Shown: positions 11,491-22,992 of the stretch, in pieces
Layout: each line of letters begins with the position of its first letter
Position numbering within the stretch: position 1 is the stretch's first letter
Origin: Diorhabda sublineata
Taxonomy: Eukaryota; Arthropoda; Insecta; Coleoptera; Chrysomelidae
DNA length: 64,000 bases
Reading direction: 5' to 3'
NCBI RefSeq assembly: GCF_026230105.1
Contig: NC_079480.1
Location: 7,482,488-7,546,487, forward strand
Made by a program: the position numbers and the translations under genes
Notes under the pieces: generated by a model
The model's input: only the letters and a program-made list of their open reading frames with translations
Database searches by the model: none
What the model was told of the DNA's origin: nothing

Positions 11491-13078
11491 ATGTCAAGGT
11501 GTTGAATTGATGAAATAAAATAATTTAAGAAAATTTGTGATGAAAAACTCTTTACCACAAACAAATATATGTTTTATATAAAATTTTAGTACTTTGCGTT
11601 AAACTATTAATGAAAAACTAGTGACCACAAGAAATATATAATTCAAATGCAAATGGATTATAAAAAATCATATACTTGGAGAAACACTCATATTAACTCT
11701 GTTATTCAACAGGAAAATAGTTCCATTTAAGCATTTATTGCTGTCTCTGACAATATATTACCCGTTTATATAATATCCTTTCCTACCAGATATTGTTTTA
11801 CATTATGAAAAGATATTATATAAACGGTAACAGCTAGTTTATAGAAAAGCTTACGAGTTGAAAATAAATATAGGATAACAAAAAAAGAATAGATTTCGAA
11901 ATATACTAGCTGTCGATAAGAATATAATACATCAAACAACGAAATTCAATCAATTTGGAATAGCAAGATCAAATGAGAGGGATTTGAAAGGAGAAACACG
12001 AATTCAATAAAGGGTCAGCTGATATTTGGAAGAAATGATATGGAAAAACAATATTATAACTACATAAAGTATGATAAGATTCTACAAAAATACGTGAGTT
12101 ATTCTTCTTTATGCAATGCAAACGGGAGCCGAAATATCAGCAAATGAAAAAAAAATAATAAAGAACACAGGAATAAAGTCTCTGATAACAATTAAGGGAG
12201 TGAATAGGGAATTCAGGATTTAAGGAGATGGGGTAGAAAGCATATTATGTAGAATTATGTAGAAACATTGTTAGAAAACGGATAAACAAAATGGGTGGAA
12301 ACGAAACTCTTGTAGACCACTAGATAATGCACCAAAAGAATGGTATGAGAGTTGGAGTTCAGTGTCTTGTGAAGAGCATAGACGGGTGGCTAGATATTAA
12401 TGATCAAATGGAAAAAGTTCATATTAAAAGAAGAGTTTTAGTATTTGTTGCTTCAATGTCCATAAATATAATTTTGTTTCTTGTGGTGGAGTCCTCGACA
12501 GATTGGAGCGAGGGGCAATACATGATATGATATTGTGTATAACATGAATCGTACTGCAGGACTAGTAGTTTGCTCAATGTACAAAACAACTCAATAAAAC
12601 TTCTTTGCTTGATTTGTCAATGAGATTTCTTCCTAGCTTCATCTCTATGAAAAATAAAACGCTCAAAAACTATTTTCTGACAAACACATCGTTCCAAATC
12701 ATACAAGACTAGGGTGAGGATATGGTGGTTATTCGTAAAAAGTGATGCGATTCTGTGGTCTTAATCTGATTACGTCTTGGAATTCCATCGAGAACACTAA
12801 CATAATCACTGTAGTTCTTTAGCTAACTGTGTTCTTGATGCTTTTCATTTCTTCGGTCAAATTCCAAGGAGTATGCAGATCTAGGCGTTGGAATAAACCA
12901 AAAAAAGGTGATTTGTTGCGTGGAGTAGGCAGATTGAGACTTCTTACCAATGAACGAAAGGGATAAATAAATAGTTAATTAACTCAATAAATATGTTGTA
13001 ACTAAGTGAATTTCACTGATTTCATTAGTTTATTCAACTATAACTTTTATTCGTTATTTATAATGTAAGGAATAAATT
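11491..13078. other. Gene-free stretch with a hairpin
   Basis: No supportable gene. It holds the inverted repeat at 11758-11830, described separately. The 67-codon frame at 12327-12530 has no recognisable domain. Confidence 0.35.
11758..11830. repeat. Imperfect inverted repeat, 19-20 bp arms
   Basis: The left arm ttacccgtttatataatatc (11758-11777) and the right arm gatattatataaacggtaa (11812-11830) are inverted copies that differ by one inserted c. The loop is 34 bases. It could be the ends of a tiny MITE or a cruciform-forming site; no target duplication is evident. Confidence 0.7.
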
Positions 13079-13270
13079 TTTTCAATTTCTTATTGCTTAG
13101 ATTTTTTGATATGTGATTGCATATAAATGTTCTTGATTTTAGATCTCCTCTGTATATTTTAAAATTAGCTCTATTAATAATTTTAACCTCCAAAAATTAT
13201 TGAAAAACCAATTTTAAATCAGAAGAGATCTAAAATCGAAAACATTTACATGCACCAATGTAAGGAACAT
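13079..13270. repeat. Dispersed repeat family A, copy 2, arranged as inverted repeat
   Basis: The left part (tttcttattgcttag and cttgattttagatctcctct) and the right part (aattttaaatcagaagagat and ctaaaatcgaaaaca) are inverted versions of the same family A segment, separated by about 30 bases. It therefore looks like two head-to-head pieces of family A. Confidence 0.6.
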
Positions 13271-14391
13271 AGATATATTAACATCCCGTGAGGTATATCA
13301 AATTCCTCCTTATTTTCGAAGAATTTACTGTTAATTTGATTCCACACTTTTCGCATCAAATTATAGAGAGATTTGACCGGTTTCTATAGCATCACAAGCT
13401 TTGTTATTCCATCGACTACGTGAAGCTGTGTGCTGATTAACAGAAATTGGAAGATTTTTGAATTGGAAGGTTTTTGAACATGCGAACAAGTATGCAGCAG
13501 CGTCTCAATATTTCAAGAAATAGAGATAAACAAAGAGTGCTACTGCAACTTGAAAGAAAACATTGATATCCATATTACTCAATATTGTTCGATTTATATG
13601 AATCATATTAGTTTGATGTTATTGTTGAAATAAAAAATTGAAATTTAACGGATATAAAAGTAAATAAGATACACGAAAAATAACGAGATTTCTTTCATGA
13701 GAATCACATCGAGTAACGAGTGAAAAATTATAATCGATTGCTCCAGTGGAATTCGTTAATGAATGGACCGATAATGATGAATCTTTTATTTTGTTCTGAT
13801 ATTGAACAACTATTGTAATTAGTGAAACATTATCGATGAGCTATGTTGATAGTGCACGATAGCGGTATTTTCTCATTTTCTTGATAATGTCATAAACTGA
13901 GAGATTAAGATTTTGTTGAATCCACTGAAAAGTTGAGTGATTTAACCACGTCGTCAAGCATATACAGTACGAATCAAATAAGGAAAACACAAGCCGTCAT
14001 ACCAGACAAAGAGCGTGAGAATATTCTGACCCATTTTGTGTACTGCATTTTTATTACATTGGAGTGCTCACAAGTTTTCCGTATTCTTATTGTATGGAAC
14101 ATATTTTGCTAAATGAAGTGGCAACGTGCGTGGTTTTTGCATGGTTTAAATTAGAAGTTTAACAGAAGCGGTCTCGTTCACATGAATACTTTATTATTGG
14201 CAGTCTTTTTCCTGTTGTTCGGTATCAATTATTAGTCCTACTTGAAGTGGTTTAGAGTTTGTTTGTGTTTTGTTTTTTGCTACTATGAGTAACCATTTGT
14301 TAAAAAAAAGTTTTAGGATACTTCAATAATATCTTTTAATTGAATAATGTCGCTGAAAAAAGTCGGAAAACAAGGTGTTGTTGTACATAGC
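13271..14391. other. Gene-free stretch
   Basis: No gene or known repeat was recognised. The sequence just before 14392 may include the 5' exon region or promoter of the following transposase relic, but no start codon can be chosen. Confidence 0.35.
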
Positions 14392-15578
14392 TAGGGACGA
14401 GAAATTGTACATAACGTTAGTAACTTTATGAAAAAAGAAACAGAGGAAGGAATTACCATTAATTCAAAAAATATCAGGTAAACACCTAGATTTACTAGAT
14501 AAGCAGGCAGGCTTTTAGCATAGAGTAATCAAATGTAAGGCTAAAACCCTAAAATATATTACTCATTTTCCTTTTTACCTGCTTTCTAAAAAATAAACAG
14601 GGCACTTTGTGATTACTACTTGGCCAACTTAAATGGCATTTAAAAAATGGTTTTAGTATTTTTTGCACTTTTTTAGTAGTAGAACTGAGCTGATCTAGAG
14701 GTGTTTCAAGTTTTATATAAGAAAATTTCACATTTTGTTGAAAAGTATGGAATAATATTGCAGAGAAAGAATACTAGCTGCTACAGGTGTTTCCCAATCT
14801 GCTTATCAAAAAATTAGTAAGGAAGCTCAAAAAGTTGAATGGAGTGGGTCAAGTACGTCATTTAAATCGCCGAAGAAGACTCGAGATTAAAAGAAAACTT
14901 GATCTTATTTCTCCTGATAAGATTAAGATAATTCAAGAAATTATCTATGACTTCAATGTAAGAAATTTTTGTTAATAATGTAATATATTATAAAATGTTA
15001 GCTCAAATATGTAATTTTAGGTGTTTTGCAAAAAATTAATGACCGCCAAATATTATCAGAACCAATAAGATCATCCATCTTGAATCGATTTCTTAAACAA
15101 ATTTGATTTAGGTAATAAGCATACATAATTATTTACGTACCAACTTGACAGTGTCATATATACCCTTTAGTTATTTCATAATATATGTACTTTACTCTAT
15201 AGGTGGTCAATACCAGATAGAAGAATAGTTTTGTGTGAATCTCACGATATTAGCCTAAAAAGAATAAGGTTTCTTCAAAAACTATTAGAATTTCGTTATG
15301 ATGAAACATAATTTACACGGATGAAACATACATACGAAGCAGTCATGTTAAATAAAAGGGTTGGTATGACGAAACACTGAAAGGTATAAAGAAGACTATT
15401 TCCAAAAATAATGAGGATAAATTTATACAAAAAGAGAATCTCTTTGATGACGCCCTAAATTAAATTTCCGGTGAATACGGGTTCCTCGGAAGAAAGTGAA
15501 GGCAGAGAGAATTTGTCAGAGGAAGATAATGATGATCTAGATTGTTCTCCTCTTTTCTCTAGTTCTGATGATGATTGA
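14392..15578 (+). pseudogene. Spliced IS630/Tc1-type transposase relic, four exons recognisable
   Basis: Exon 1 (to 14477) reads REIVHNVSNFMKKETEEGIT and ends NI-R. Intron 1 is 14478-14763 (gtaaac to ttgcag). Exon 2 (14764-14957) continues in frame with ERILAATGVSQSAYQKISKE, the HTH of this insect transposase group, and after a one-base frameshift KRKLDLISPDK. Intron 2 (gtaaga to tttag) leads to exon 3 (15021-15111), VLQKINDRQILSEPIRSSIL then NRFLKQ. Intron 3 is 15112-15202; across it F-R-W is restored in phase. Exon 4 holds WSIPDRRIVLCESHDISLKR, then in another frame IYTDETYIRSSHV, which carries the first catalytic aspartate, then a deletion, and the acidic tail SEESEGRENLSEEDNDDL ending SSSDDD and a stop. 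The catalytic centre after the first Asp is deleted, so the gene is dead. Splice sites are inferred from frame continuity and GT/AG. Confidence 0.75.
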
Positions 15579-15872
15579 ATTTTTTGTAATAAATAATTGA
15601 TTTGAAGTAATGAAAAAGTTATTTTTGAAGCGAAAACTTCTTTAGCGGCGTTGTACACTTTTTTTGTAATGGGTAAAAAATGTTAAACTCGCGTCAGGAC
15701 ACGTGACCTGATAGAAAATTCGTAAGACGGATGGAGAGTAGACAGCCGGCGCAGGGTAGGAGAGGAAGTATCCCCCTCAGCAGTATCTTATTTAAACTCC
15801 TACCACAATCCATAGGAAGCATATAACATACTCTCAACTAACAATGAATATGAAGATTTGGATTGTTTATAA
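15579..15872. other. Spacer between transposase relic and Helitron-like ORFs
   Basis: An aataaataa motif at about 15587-15597 could serve as the polyadenylation signal of the upstream relic. A slightly GC-richer patch at 15715-15790 has no identified function. Confidence 0.35.
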
Positions 15873-16130
15873 TTGTTTGCAAAAATTTACAATCAAAATA
15901 TTTGTGTGCATTACCACTATTTCAATGTAATTTCGCTAACTCGCGTCTGTCATTTTGAAGCAAATGATACACATAATTGGATTCATATTGATCTTCGTGA
16001 ACTGCACTTTACGCCTTACTTCTCTGATGATGAAAAGAAGAAAGAGATGAAAGAAAATGAATGTAAAAAAAACAAAGAATATTCTAAGCGGTATCGAGAT
16101 AAAAAAATTGGAACAAACTTGAATGAATGA
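15873..16130 (+). CDS. Unidentified ORF upstream of Helitron-like endonuclease relic
   Basis: This 85-codon frame ends with a strongly basic, lysine-rich part (MKENECKKNKEYSKRYRDKK) and overlaps the next open frame by eight bases in another frame. It may be a degraded upstream portion of the same Helitron-type protein, since basic segments of this sort are common there, but no domain is recognised. It could also be chance. Confidence 0.25.
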   Translation: MFAKIYNQNICVHYHYFNVISLTRVCHFEANDTHNWIHIDLRELHFTPYFSDDEKKKEMKENECKKNKEYSKRYRDKKIGTNLNE

Positions 16131-16383
16131 ATTGCCAATGATTTGGAGTGGAGATTTCAGCATAAACTTTGTAGATGATATAAATCAACTATTAATTGAA
16201 TTTTTAAATAATGAATTTGGTTTAACTATGTCAAATGATCGCAATCTTAGCACAACGAAATACAAAACTACTATTAATGCGATCTTTATTAGACATTTAA
16301 ATAGGTTCGAATCAAAACTGTTGGTTGATGGTTCTGGTGATAATGATAATGGAAAAGTCGTCGAAATTATGGATGGAAGTTGA
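16123..16383 (+). pseudogene. Endonuclease-like domain of a Helitron/Pif1-associated protein, fragment
   Basis: The 86-codon frame contains PMIWSGDFSINFVDD, which fits the GDFN(x)F motif of the endonuclease/exonuclease/phosphatase fold. It continues with LIEFLNNEFGLTMSNDRN, STTKYKTTINAIFIRHLNRF, the arrangement found in the endonuclease-like part of insect proteins that also carry a Helitron Pif1-type helicase (usual form TTIDAVF). The catalytic Asp of the TTIDAVF block is replaced by Asn. The usual YFSYH ending is absent; the frame ends in an unrelated glycine/aspartate-rich tail. I see no neighbouring helicase, but a helicase end from a related element lies at 27.7 kb. The assignment is from memory of motifs and is moderately sure. 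Confidence 0.55.
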
Positions 16384-16470
16384 TTTTTCTCAGGGAAAAA
16401 CTTTTTAATGTGATATAAAATCAGATGAAAAATAACATGTATTTCTTGAGAATTCCGAAAAGCGAAAAAT

Positions 16471-16616
16471 ATACAGGGTGATCCATTTGAAATAAAAAAT
16501 TTCATCACTGCAAAGAGGCCGTATCACATGACCCTTGTACATCAATATTTATAGAAATCGTACAAGCTGTTTCCCAGATAATTGAGACTTTTTATCAATA
16601 AAACTCACTTTCTATA
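16471..16616 (-). repeat. Terminal repeat fragment of the IS630-type element family
   Basis: Read on the minus strand, atagaaagtgagttttattg, then cagcttgtacgatttctata and gtcatgtgatacgg follow the terminal repeat of the elements at 7448, 40474 and 58104 almost base by base. The inner edge carries tacagggtgatccatttgaa. It is an isolated end without coding sequence. Confidence 0.7.
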
Positions 16617-18086
16617 ATTTTCAACTAGAGTAGGAAAAAGTATTCACCCATACAAAATGGCATTATTCGTTTTATTAATTATTTGTGTATACACAGCAGT
16701 TCCACAAGATTCGGGGAAAATTTTACCACTAGACTGCTGTAACGGTGATTCTAGAAGTGGTAAAGGTATTTTGCCAACGCTTCTCAAATTTTCTCCTATG
16801 TATCTGCAACTTCTTTAGCAGGATTAACCGCAAAACATCTTGCTATATCAAGTTGTAAGTTGACTACAGCATCTTTTAAATTTCTTCATTTTTCCTCTCT
16901 TCACTTATACCACATGCACTATTATCTTGTACCTCCTGAAATTCTCTAATTTCAAGGCAGGATCGCCATGTCAGTTGAAATTATTTGAGAATCCTTTCGC
17001 ATTACGTAAATTGTTGATAATAATGAAATATTGTAAAATAATTTTTAATACTCCAAATTAATTGGGAAAATAATGAACGTATTCATTAACTGAATCGTCG
17101 TCTTTAAAAGTTATAGTATCAGTGTTAACAAATATGTTAACAGATTCCGAAATTGTTCAATGTAGATTTGAAATAAGGCTATTTCAGAATCCACCCCTAA
17201 TCGACTTATGCACTCAACCGTAATTATTTGGGAAAACGTTCATTCATCCCTTTTATTGTTAATCTAACAGAAAAAAAAATGTATTTGAAATTCATGATTT
17301 TTTTTAAAAGTACCACAATAATATGGATGATCCTATAAAATATTTATATGAAGAACGTCTCAATATGTAATGTGGGTTAATCCAACCGCTCCTCTCAATT
17401 AGAGTTGATGATCCTCACTGAGTGATTTCTGGATATTTCATAATTCATAACGAATTTGTGACATACCCAACGTTAACACATTTCACATGAATCATCTTGT
17501 GATATCCCTGAAAACATCCGACAGATGGGACAACATATTCTATTTTGATAAAGCTTTGAAATTTTCCCGTCGCATTGAATATGGAGCAAGCTTGGTTGAA
17601 ATCGTACGTCACTTAATACGTTTTTTTAGTATAGAAAAAAATCACTATTTAAAACGTGAGGTTCCCCAAAAGAGTTATAATATATAAATGAAAATTTATT
17701 TCATTCATACGAAATCACTAAGGTAAATATAGTGCTCAAAATTAAGAACTAAATATATAAAAAAGGAAAGAAACTCTTTATTATAACAATATCATGATCA
17801 ATGTTGAAAGGATGGACTTTGAACAAACGAATTTACATAACTACAGCCTAGTTAATAGCTTGGAGTTTGAAAATATGGTGAAAAATTACTTAAAATGTCA
17901 ATATCTGGCTCTGGTATATCTCTCAGAACCAAATGCAGAAATCATTTACACTTAGCGTGGTATCGTCTGTGGTATCGTCTGTCGTATCATCTTCTACAAA
18001 TCAGTCATTTGAAGTAGTCCTAGGTACCACCAACTAACCATAACTTTATTTTAACGAAAATCTCTCGTACAATGCAAGTAATAGAT
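16617..18086. other. Gene-free stretch
   Basis: No gene or named repeat could be supported. The 66-codon frame at 17487-17687 has no recognisable domain. Confidence 0.35.
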
Positions 18087-18243
18087 ATACGAGGTGTGAA
18101 AACGGGACTCACAATGTACTTATTTCATTTCATTATTTGAGTTATTATGAAATTTATAATGAAACTTGCGAAATCCCATTATTTAAAAAAATGATGGTAG
18201 CCTTTTGGTCGTCTAACGTTTCCTCTTTCACAGCTTCAATAGA
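18087..18243 (-). repeat. Probable mariner 3' end fragment
   Basis: In plus orientation the fragment starts with tacgaggtgtgaaaacggga, which fits the outer end of a mariner terminal repeat. On the minus strand the far side reads SIEAVKEETLDDQKAT, similar to the segment after the third aspartate of mariner transposases. The rest of the element is missing. Confidence 0.45.
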
Positions 18244-19589
18244 CTAAATCCTACTTATATATATTTTACGTAAAAAAAAGACAGATATCACACGGCACAT
18301 GATTCAGCAAACTTGAAGGATAATATTCACTAAGACACTGGACTTGACTTTAACCTCTTGATAGATAATTCCGAATGACTTAACTTTTCTTCCCATATTT
18401 CTAATCGTTATTTTTTTCACAAACTTTAACGTGAAAGTAATAATTTGTTACTTACAAGAAGAATAGCTCATGGGTGGTTGTAATTTTGATTTGCTCATTC
18501 AAGCTTTTTACTCTTGGTGAAAATGCTGGTCTCTTTCATTGCTCAGTGTAGCACATCGGTTTCAAGATTATGAGGAAATAACTACAAGTTCTCAAATTTT
18601 ATCACTCATTTCAATAAGTATTAGTTGCAAGATTTTTGCGAGCTTGTTTTTCAAATTTGATTATGCATCAATTTTTATGACAATTGTTGCCTGACAATAA
18701 AATTTACTGTATGGATCGATCAATTAATACAGTTCTAGTCATCTTCCGAATACGAAACCGACAATCAGACCATATTAGCGTGTAGAGCATAAAACGTCTC
18801 CTTAACCATCTTGATGATACAACTCAAAACAAATGCATTGCTTGAAATTTTCAGTCTCGCATTGAGTTTGAAGACAATCTTTGCTTAACTATTCCACTCA
18901 ATCTTCAGGTTAATCTTTGAATTCAGATGTGGTTGTCTCACTACATCGATCTCGATAATTAAATGGAACAGGCACGTAGCGCTGCGAAAGTGAGGCTGAA
19001 ATAGTTATATTGTAGTATACCCGTCGCACACTTTCTCATTGCACAAATGGCAAGAACTAAGAATATAAATGAACCTCATTGAAAATCATTCAAAATATTG
19101 CTTGTCGTGCTTGTTCCTTTCGAGATTCCGTGATATGTTGAGATGTTTTGGAGAATTAAAACGTTTCCAATCAATATATGAACCTAATTACGTGTATATT
19201 TTAAAATATTAAACACACTCGGAACGGCATCAAGTTTTAAGACTTTTCGTTTTCTACCAGGTATATCTCTGTAACCTGATGATAGGAAATGTTCCCAACA
19301 TAATCTAGTTATTTCCGACGGATTCCAATCCTCCCTGCGTATTGTTCTTATCCAAAGTTTTCAAATTTCAGGACGTTCAAAAGGGAAACTACAAAAACTG
19401 ATTTACGTATGAAAAGAAAGAACCTTGTTTGTGTAATGCACATTATTGCTATTATATCCAACACAGTTCAACACCATTATAAGTTAGAAAGTTCTAATGT
19501 CCACACACTCAAAACTGTACTTTAGCTTCAAATAACACCACTCCCAAGTTTATAACAGCTGCATATGTGCTAATAATACGATAAAATAT
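18244..19589. other. Gene-free stretch
   Basis: No gene, RNA or named repeat was recognised. Confidence 0.35.
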
Positions 19590-19815
19590 ACTTTCGAGAT
19601 GTGGCTGCACCACAGAATTCTTAAGGTACCTTGGACGGCTAGATTGAAAAACGAAGACATTCTCAGACGCATAGGCAAACAACGTGAATTATTTGAATTT
19701 AGAAGAAGAAAATATCTTGGCTGCGAAACATCAGGCAGAGGACAGAATATACATTCCTTAATACACACCGAAAGAAATAGAGAAGCGATGGAAAATATTA
19801 CCGCGAACATCCATT
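19590..19815 (+). pseudogene. LINE reverse transcriptase C-terminal fragment
   Basis: The frame starts EMWLHHRILKVPWTARLKNE, then DILRRIGKQRELFE, RRRKYLGC and ends ANIH. MW(L/C)RRILKIPWT followed by (V)LRR(M/I) is a hallmark of the C-terminal part of a common insect endonuclease-reverse transcriptase. A stretch between LGC and SGRGQN is shortened compared with the family. Only about 70 codons remain. Confidence 0.8.
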
Positions 19816-21849
19816 AGTGGATCTACATTAAAAGAAAAAGAAGAAAAAGTTCTCAACAATTACTTTACTAATTTTTGTATGTAATATGAAATCATATGAA
19901 ATATTAACGAATAACGCCATTAACTAGAAGTTCAAGAGAAAGACGGGGATCCTACAATCAGGTGTTCTCCTTCTTACAATTTTGGACACACTTTTGCTTG
20001 CCTTCGAGCATTGTCGAGTCCCTTCCTTTTATTTATCAAGTTCGATGTCTCATGATTGCGATGTACCTACATCTACCATAGGATATTAGGACTGCAGTTT
20101 GCATTTTTCTCTTCCATATGTCAATATACGACCGAAGCTACATTCGTTTTATACTAGGATGATTCTATCTAAACGAATTTGATATCTAATTAGCTCACGG
20201 GAATAAAATAAATAGATAGAATTGAATTCACTCGATCAAACATAAAAAATACACCATTGGTATATATTCCACAGTTAGCACAACTGATGTTCAAATACTT
20301 GTCAATCAATAGTGACAATATTTGATAAATGAAACGGAAGTTGACTGAATTGTTTTGTATATTGGTAATCCGCTTTACAAATGTGGAATAATTTCAAAAA
20401 CATTTCTATATGTTTTCAAATACTTGTATTCAATAATACATACGTAAATTTTCACATTGTTCAATACTTCAATTTCAAGAAATATATCTGGACTTATAAC
20501 ACTCCTAAGGAAAATATACTTTGAGAAAAGGAACAAACTAGTTTGGGAAAGAAAAATGAGCCTTCAAATACCGGTTCTGAGGTGAGTTCCTGGATATTCA
20601 ATTAATATTGTTCTGAAGTGTACCGATTAGGTCTCTCAATAATGTTTTGGGATCATCTGAGTAGGAATGGAAAAATAGTTTAAATATTTCTTTAATCTTT
20701 GGAAAACTGTAGCTCAAAATTCTAGATATTAAAATTCTACTCGAAAATGCTACTCCGAACTTCTATTTTTCACTGATACTTACAGGGTTTCGGTGGCTAC
20801 AGTTTAGAGGATATATAACAAATCAAGTTATGGTTCTCTTTTGTTCAAAAAATGTGAATTTCAGGAAGAGGTATCAGGTTTGTACAAAGTTATTGTAATC
20901 CGTAATCTTATTCTCAACTATTGTTTCTGTTAGAATTATTGTTATACATCAAGCATTGAATTCAACTTTGATTCTTGGAATCTACCTTATGAACATATAT
21001 GAAGCTCTTGAGTATATGCCACTAACAAGGAAGAACCCCAAAGCAACTCGAGCCCATTGAAAATACAGCACTTAATTTGTCATCAGGATTTTCAAAAAAT
21101 ACTGCGCCTCTTCATATGCACTATCCATTATCAGAATCCAATCTACTCCAACATATTGTACGCCAAAAACTCTTCGACAAACTTCAAAACAGAATAGCAA
21201 TTTTCTGTAATATTCACTCAAATTCTCACAGAAATTCAAATAGAACGGCCCAATCTTATATCCAACAAAATTAAAACTCTTCTTTCACGATAGATCAATA
21301 TCCCTTCTACCAACATATCCATGTGCTTATTTAATAAATTAGCAGCTCTCAATACCCTAATTAGGATAGAAATTGCCTCTAAAGTTGATAAGGTTTCACA
21401 ATTTCACCCCGTATAAACAGATACATCCAAAATCACGACGTAGGCGTAGCAGCACACTACAAGTATTGATTTGCATAAAAACAAAAGTTAAATTCCCAGC
21501 ACGCTCTCTTAACTTGATCCATTTAATTCATAAAACTTTTCCCACTCATCCAATAGCACTCCAGATTCTACTGGAATTTACATTGTACATAAAAACAATT
21601 GAGGTAAAACACTAGCAGTGATTGGTAAAACCGCGAGTGACGGACAGGCGGCAGTGCAGAATGATATAAAGTCAAAAGTGTAAAACAAGTGACAAATTTT
21701 CTAATCGACAATACGCTAGGTAAAACCGGGAGTAAAGCCCTGATCATAATTAGCTTCAAATAAATCTAACTAGGTTACGAATACCTAAGAATAGTGGACA
21801 TTACACCTTTGAAAGGGGGAATTCTAGGTCTCATATAGAGGCGTCAAGC
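19816..21849. other. Gene-free stretch
   Basis: No gene can be supported. The short frames at 21077-21274 and 21373-21615 have no recognisable domain. The segment 21616-21740 (taaaaccgcgagtgacggac, later taaaaccgggagtaaag) contains two partly similar units and may belong to the LINE that follows. Confidence 0.35.
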
Positions 21850-22288
21850 GTCAAGAAACAAAAGCAAACAAAGTAACAAAGTGGGCAATAGTGTATACAA
21901 ATCCCTTCATATATCATTGGCATATTAAGTATAAGATCAAGACGCAAGGAATCAATAAAAAACCAAATGGAAAAAAAATTACATATTTAGACATAGAAAC
22001 ATTTGTCAAAAATCTTAAAGAAGGTAACGCTACTTACCAGGAGGTCTTACAAGCCACTTCGAAATATGAAAAAAGTATAGTAAAGTCTTATTGGTGGAAC
22101 GATTAGCGAGGAATATAAAAAAACCAGAAGTCTAACTATAGAAAAAAAAACCGAAAAAAGACAAGATATAGAAGAAGTAACCAGAAGACTGAAAAATAAA
22201 ATATTAGTTGCAAAAAATACCTGTTGGGAACAGCTTATAAATGACCTTGAAAATGACATATGGGGGCAAAGTTATAAAATAGTTCTCT
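21850..22288 (+). pseudogene. R1-like LINE fragment, region between endonuclease and reverse transcriptase
   Basis: The first frame (21891-22106) ends SIVKSYWWND, matching the WW(T/N)(D/E)xI box that starts the linker after the endonuclease in R1-type LINEs. In the next frame the text RLKNKILVAKNTCWEQLIND and ENDIWGQSYKIV matches the AK..CW..L...(D/N)PWG..YKIV box just before the reverse transcriptase. The homology ends abruptly at about 22288, where a fragment in opposite orientation begins. The frame is broken by a stop after the WND. Confidence 0.75.
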
Positions 22289-22655
22289 GCCTTGCCATCC
22301 TTTTGTTTCCCGCCAGTCTACCTACTATTTTATATAAAAGACATATTTCCTTGATCATTAGGTCTATTGGTGGGAAACCGGCTATTACTTGAGCCAGTTC
22401 TGTTGTTTTATATGCAGCTATTACCCTAAGTAAGGCACTTCTCTGAGCTTTTTATTTTATTTCTCGTTCCTGCGATGGCCACTTTAAACGTTCCGGTTCT
22501 ATTTTTTTTGGGGGGGGGGGCATTAACCACTAGTACTTCGGTTTTGTGTGTGGCGATTTTCAGACCATTCAAGTGTGTCCATTGAATTGACAGCGCAGCC
22601 GCTATATCTGCTCTGTTTCCACCTCATTGATGTGTTTACCTTCTATCGAGTGTAA
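22270..22655 (-). pseudogene. R1-like LINE reverse transcriptase fragment
   Basis: On the minus strand the reading goes from FDDLLHSIEGKHINEVE (the position of the ADD box), through HLNGLKIATHKTEVLVVNAP, then PERLKWPSQE and QRSALLRVIAAYKT, to LAQVIAGFPPIDLMIKE. GLKIA..KTEVLV and ALRV..AYRT...A..VIAG.PPIDL are standard for R1-type elements. A run of eleven G (22511-22521) next to T8 shifts the frame within the protein. The fragment is 3'-truncated and faces the piece at 21850-22288. Confidence 0.8.
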
Positions 22656-22660
22656 TAGGT

Positions 22661-22992
22661 CATCAAATATAAAGTGCAAATTTCAATAATTTCACCTACA
22701 CCCTCTATAATATCATCAAAATAGACAGATTGTTTTATTGGTGCGTCGATAATATTGATAGTTTCTTCATCATCATCGACAAGTTCATCAAATATGAAGT
22801 GCTAATTTCAATAATTTCACCAACATCCTTTATAATATCGTCAAAATAGACACCGTTTGTTTTATTGGTGCGTCGATAATATTGATCATTTCTTCATCTT
22901 CCTCGTCAAATTTAACAAATATAAAGTGCAAATTTCAATACTTTTACCGACACCCTCTCTAATATCATCAAAATAGACACAATTTGGAAAAG
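22661..22992. repeat. Tandem repeat, about 126-bp unit, 2.6 copies
   Basis: Units start at about 22661, 22786 and 22911. Each contains catcaaatat(a/g)aagtgc, aatttcaataatttcacc, aatatc(a/g)tcaaaatagac and ggtgcgtcgataatattgat. Spacings are about 125 and 127 bases, so the original unit was probably 126 bases, a multiple of three. On the minus strand one unit reads INIIDAPIKQSVYFDDII followed by GVGEIIEI, with an acidic run before it, so it may be derived from a repeated protein segment. Confidence 0.85.

Noticed and set aside
14787..14975. Stand-alone 62-codon gene
   Set aside because: It is an out-of-frame reading across exon 2 of the transposase relic and its frameshift.
22661..22992. CRISPR-like array
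   Set aside because: The units are long, directly adjacent and diverged, without short identical repeats alternating with unique spacers; the context is eukaryotic.
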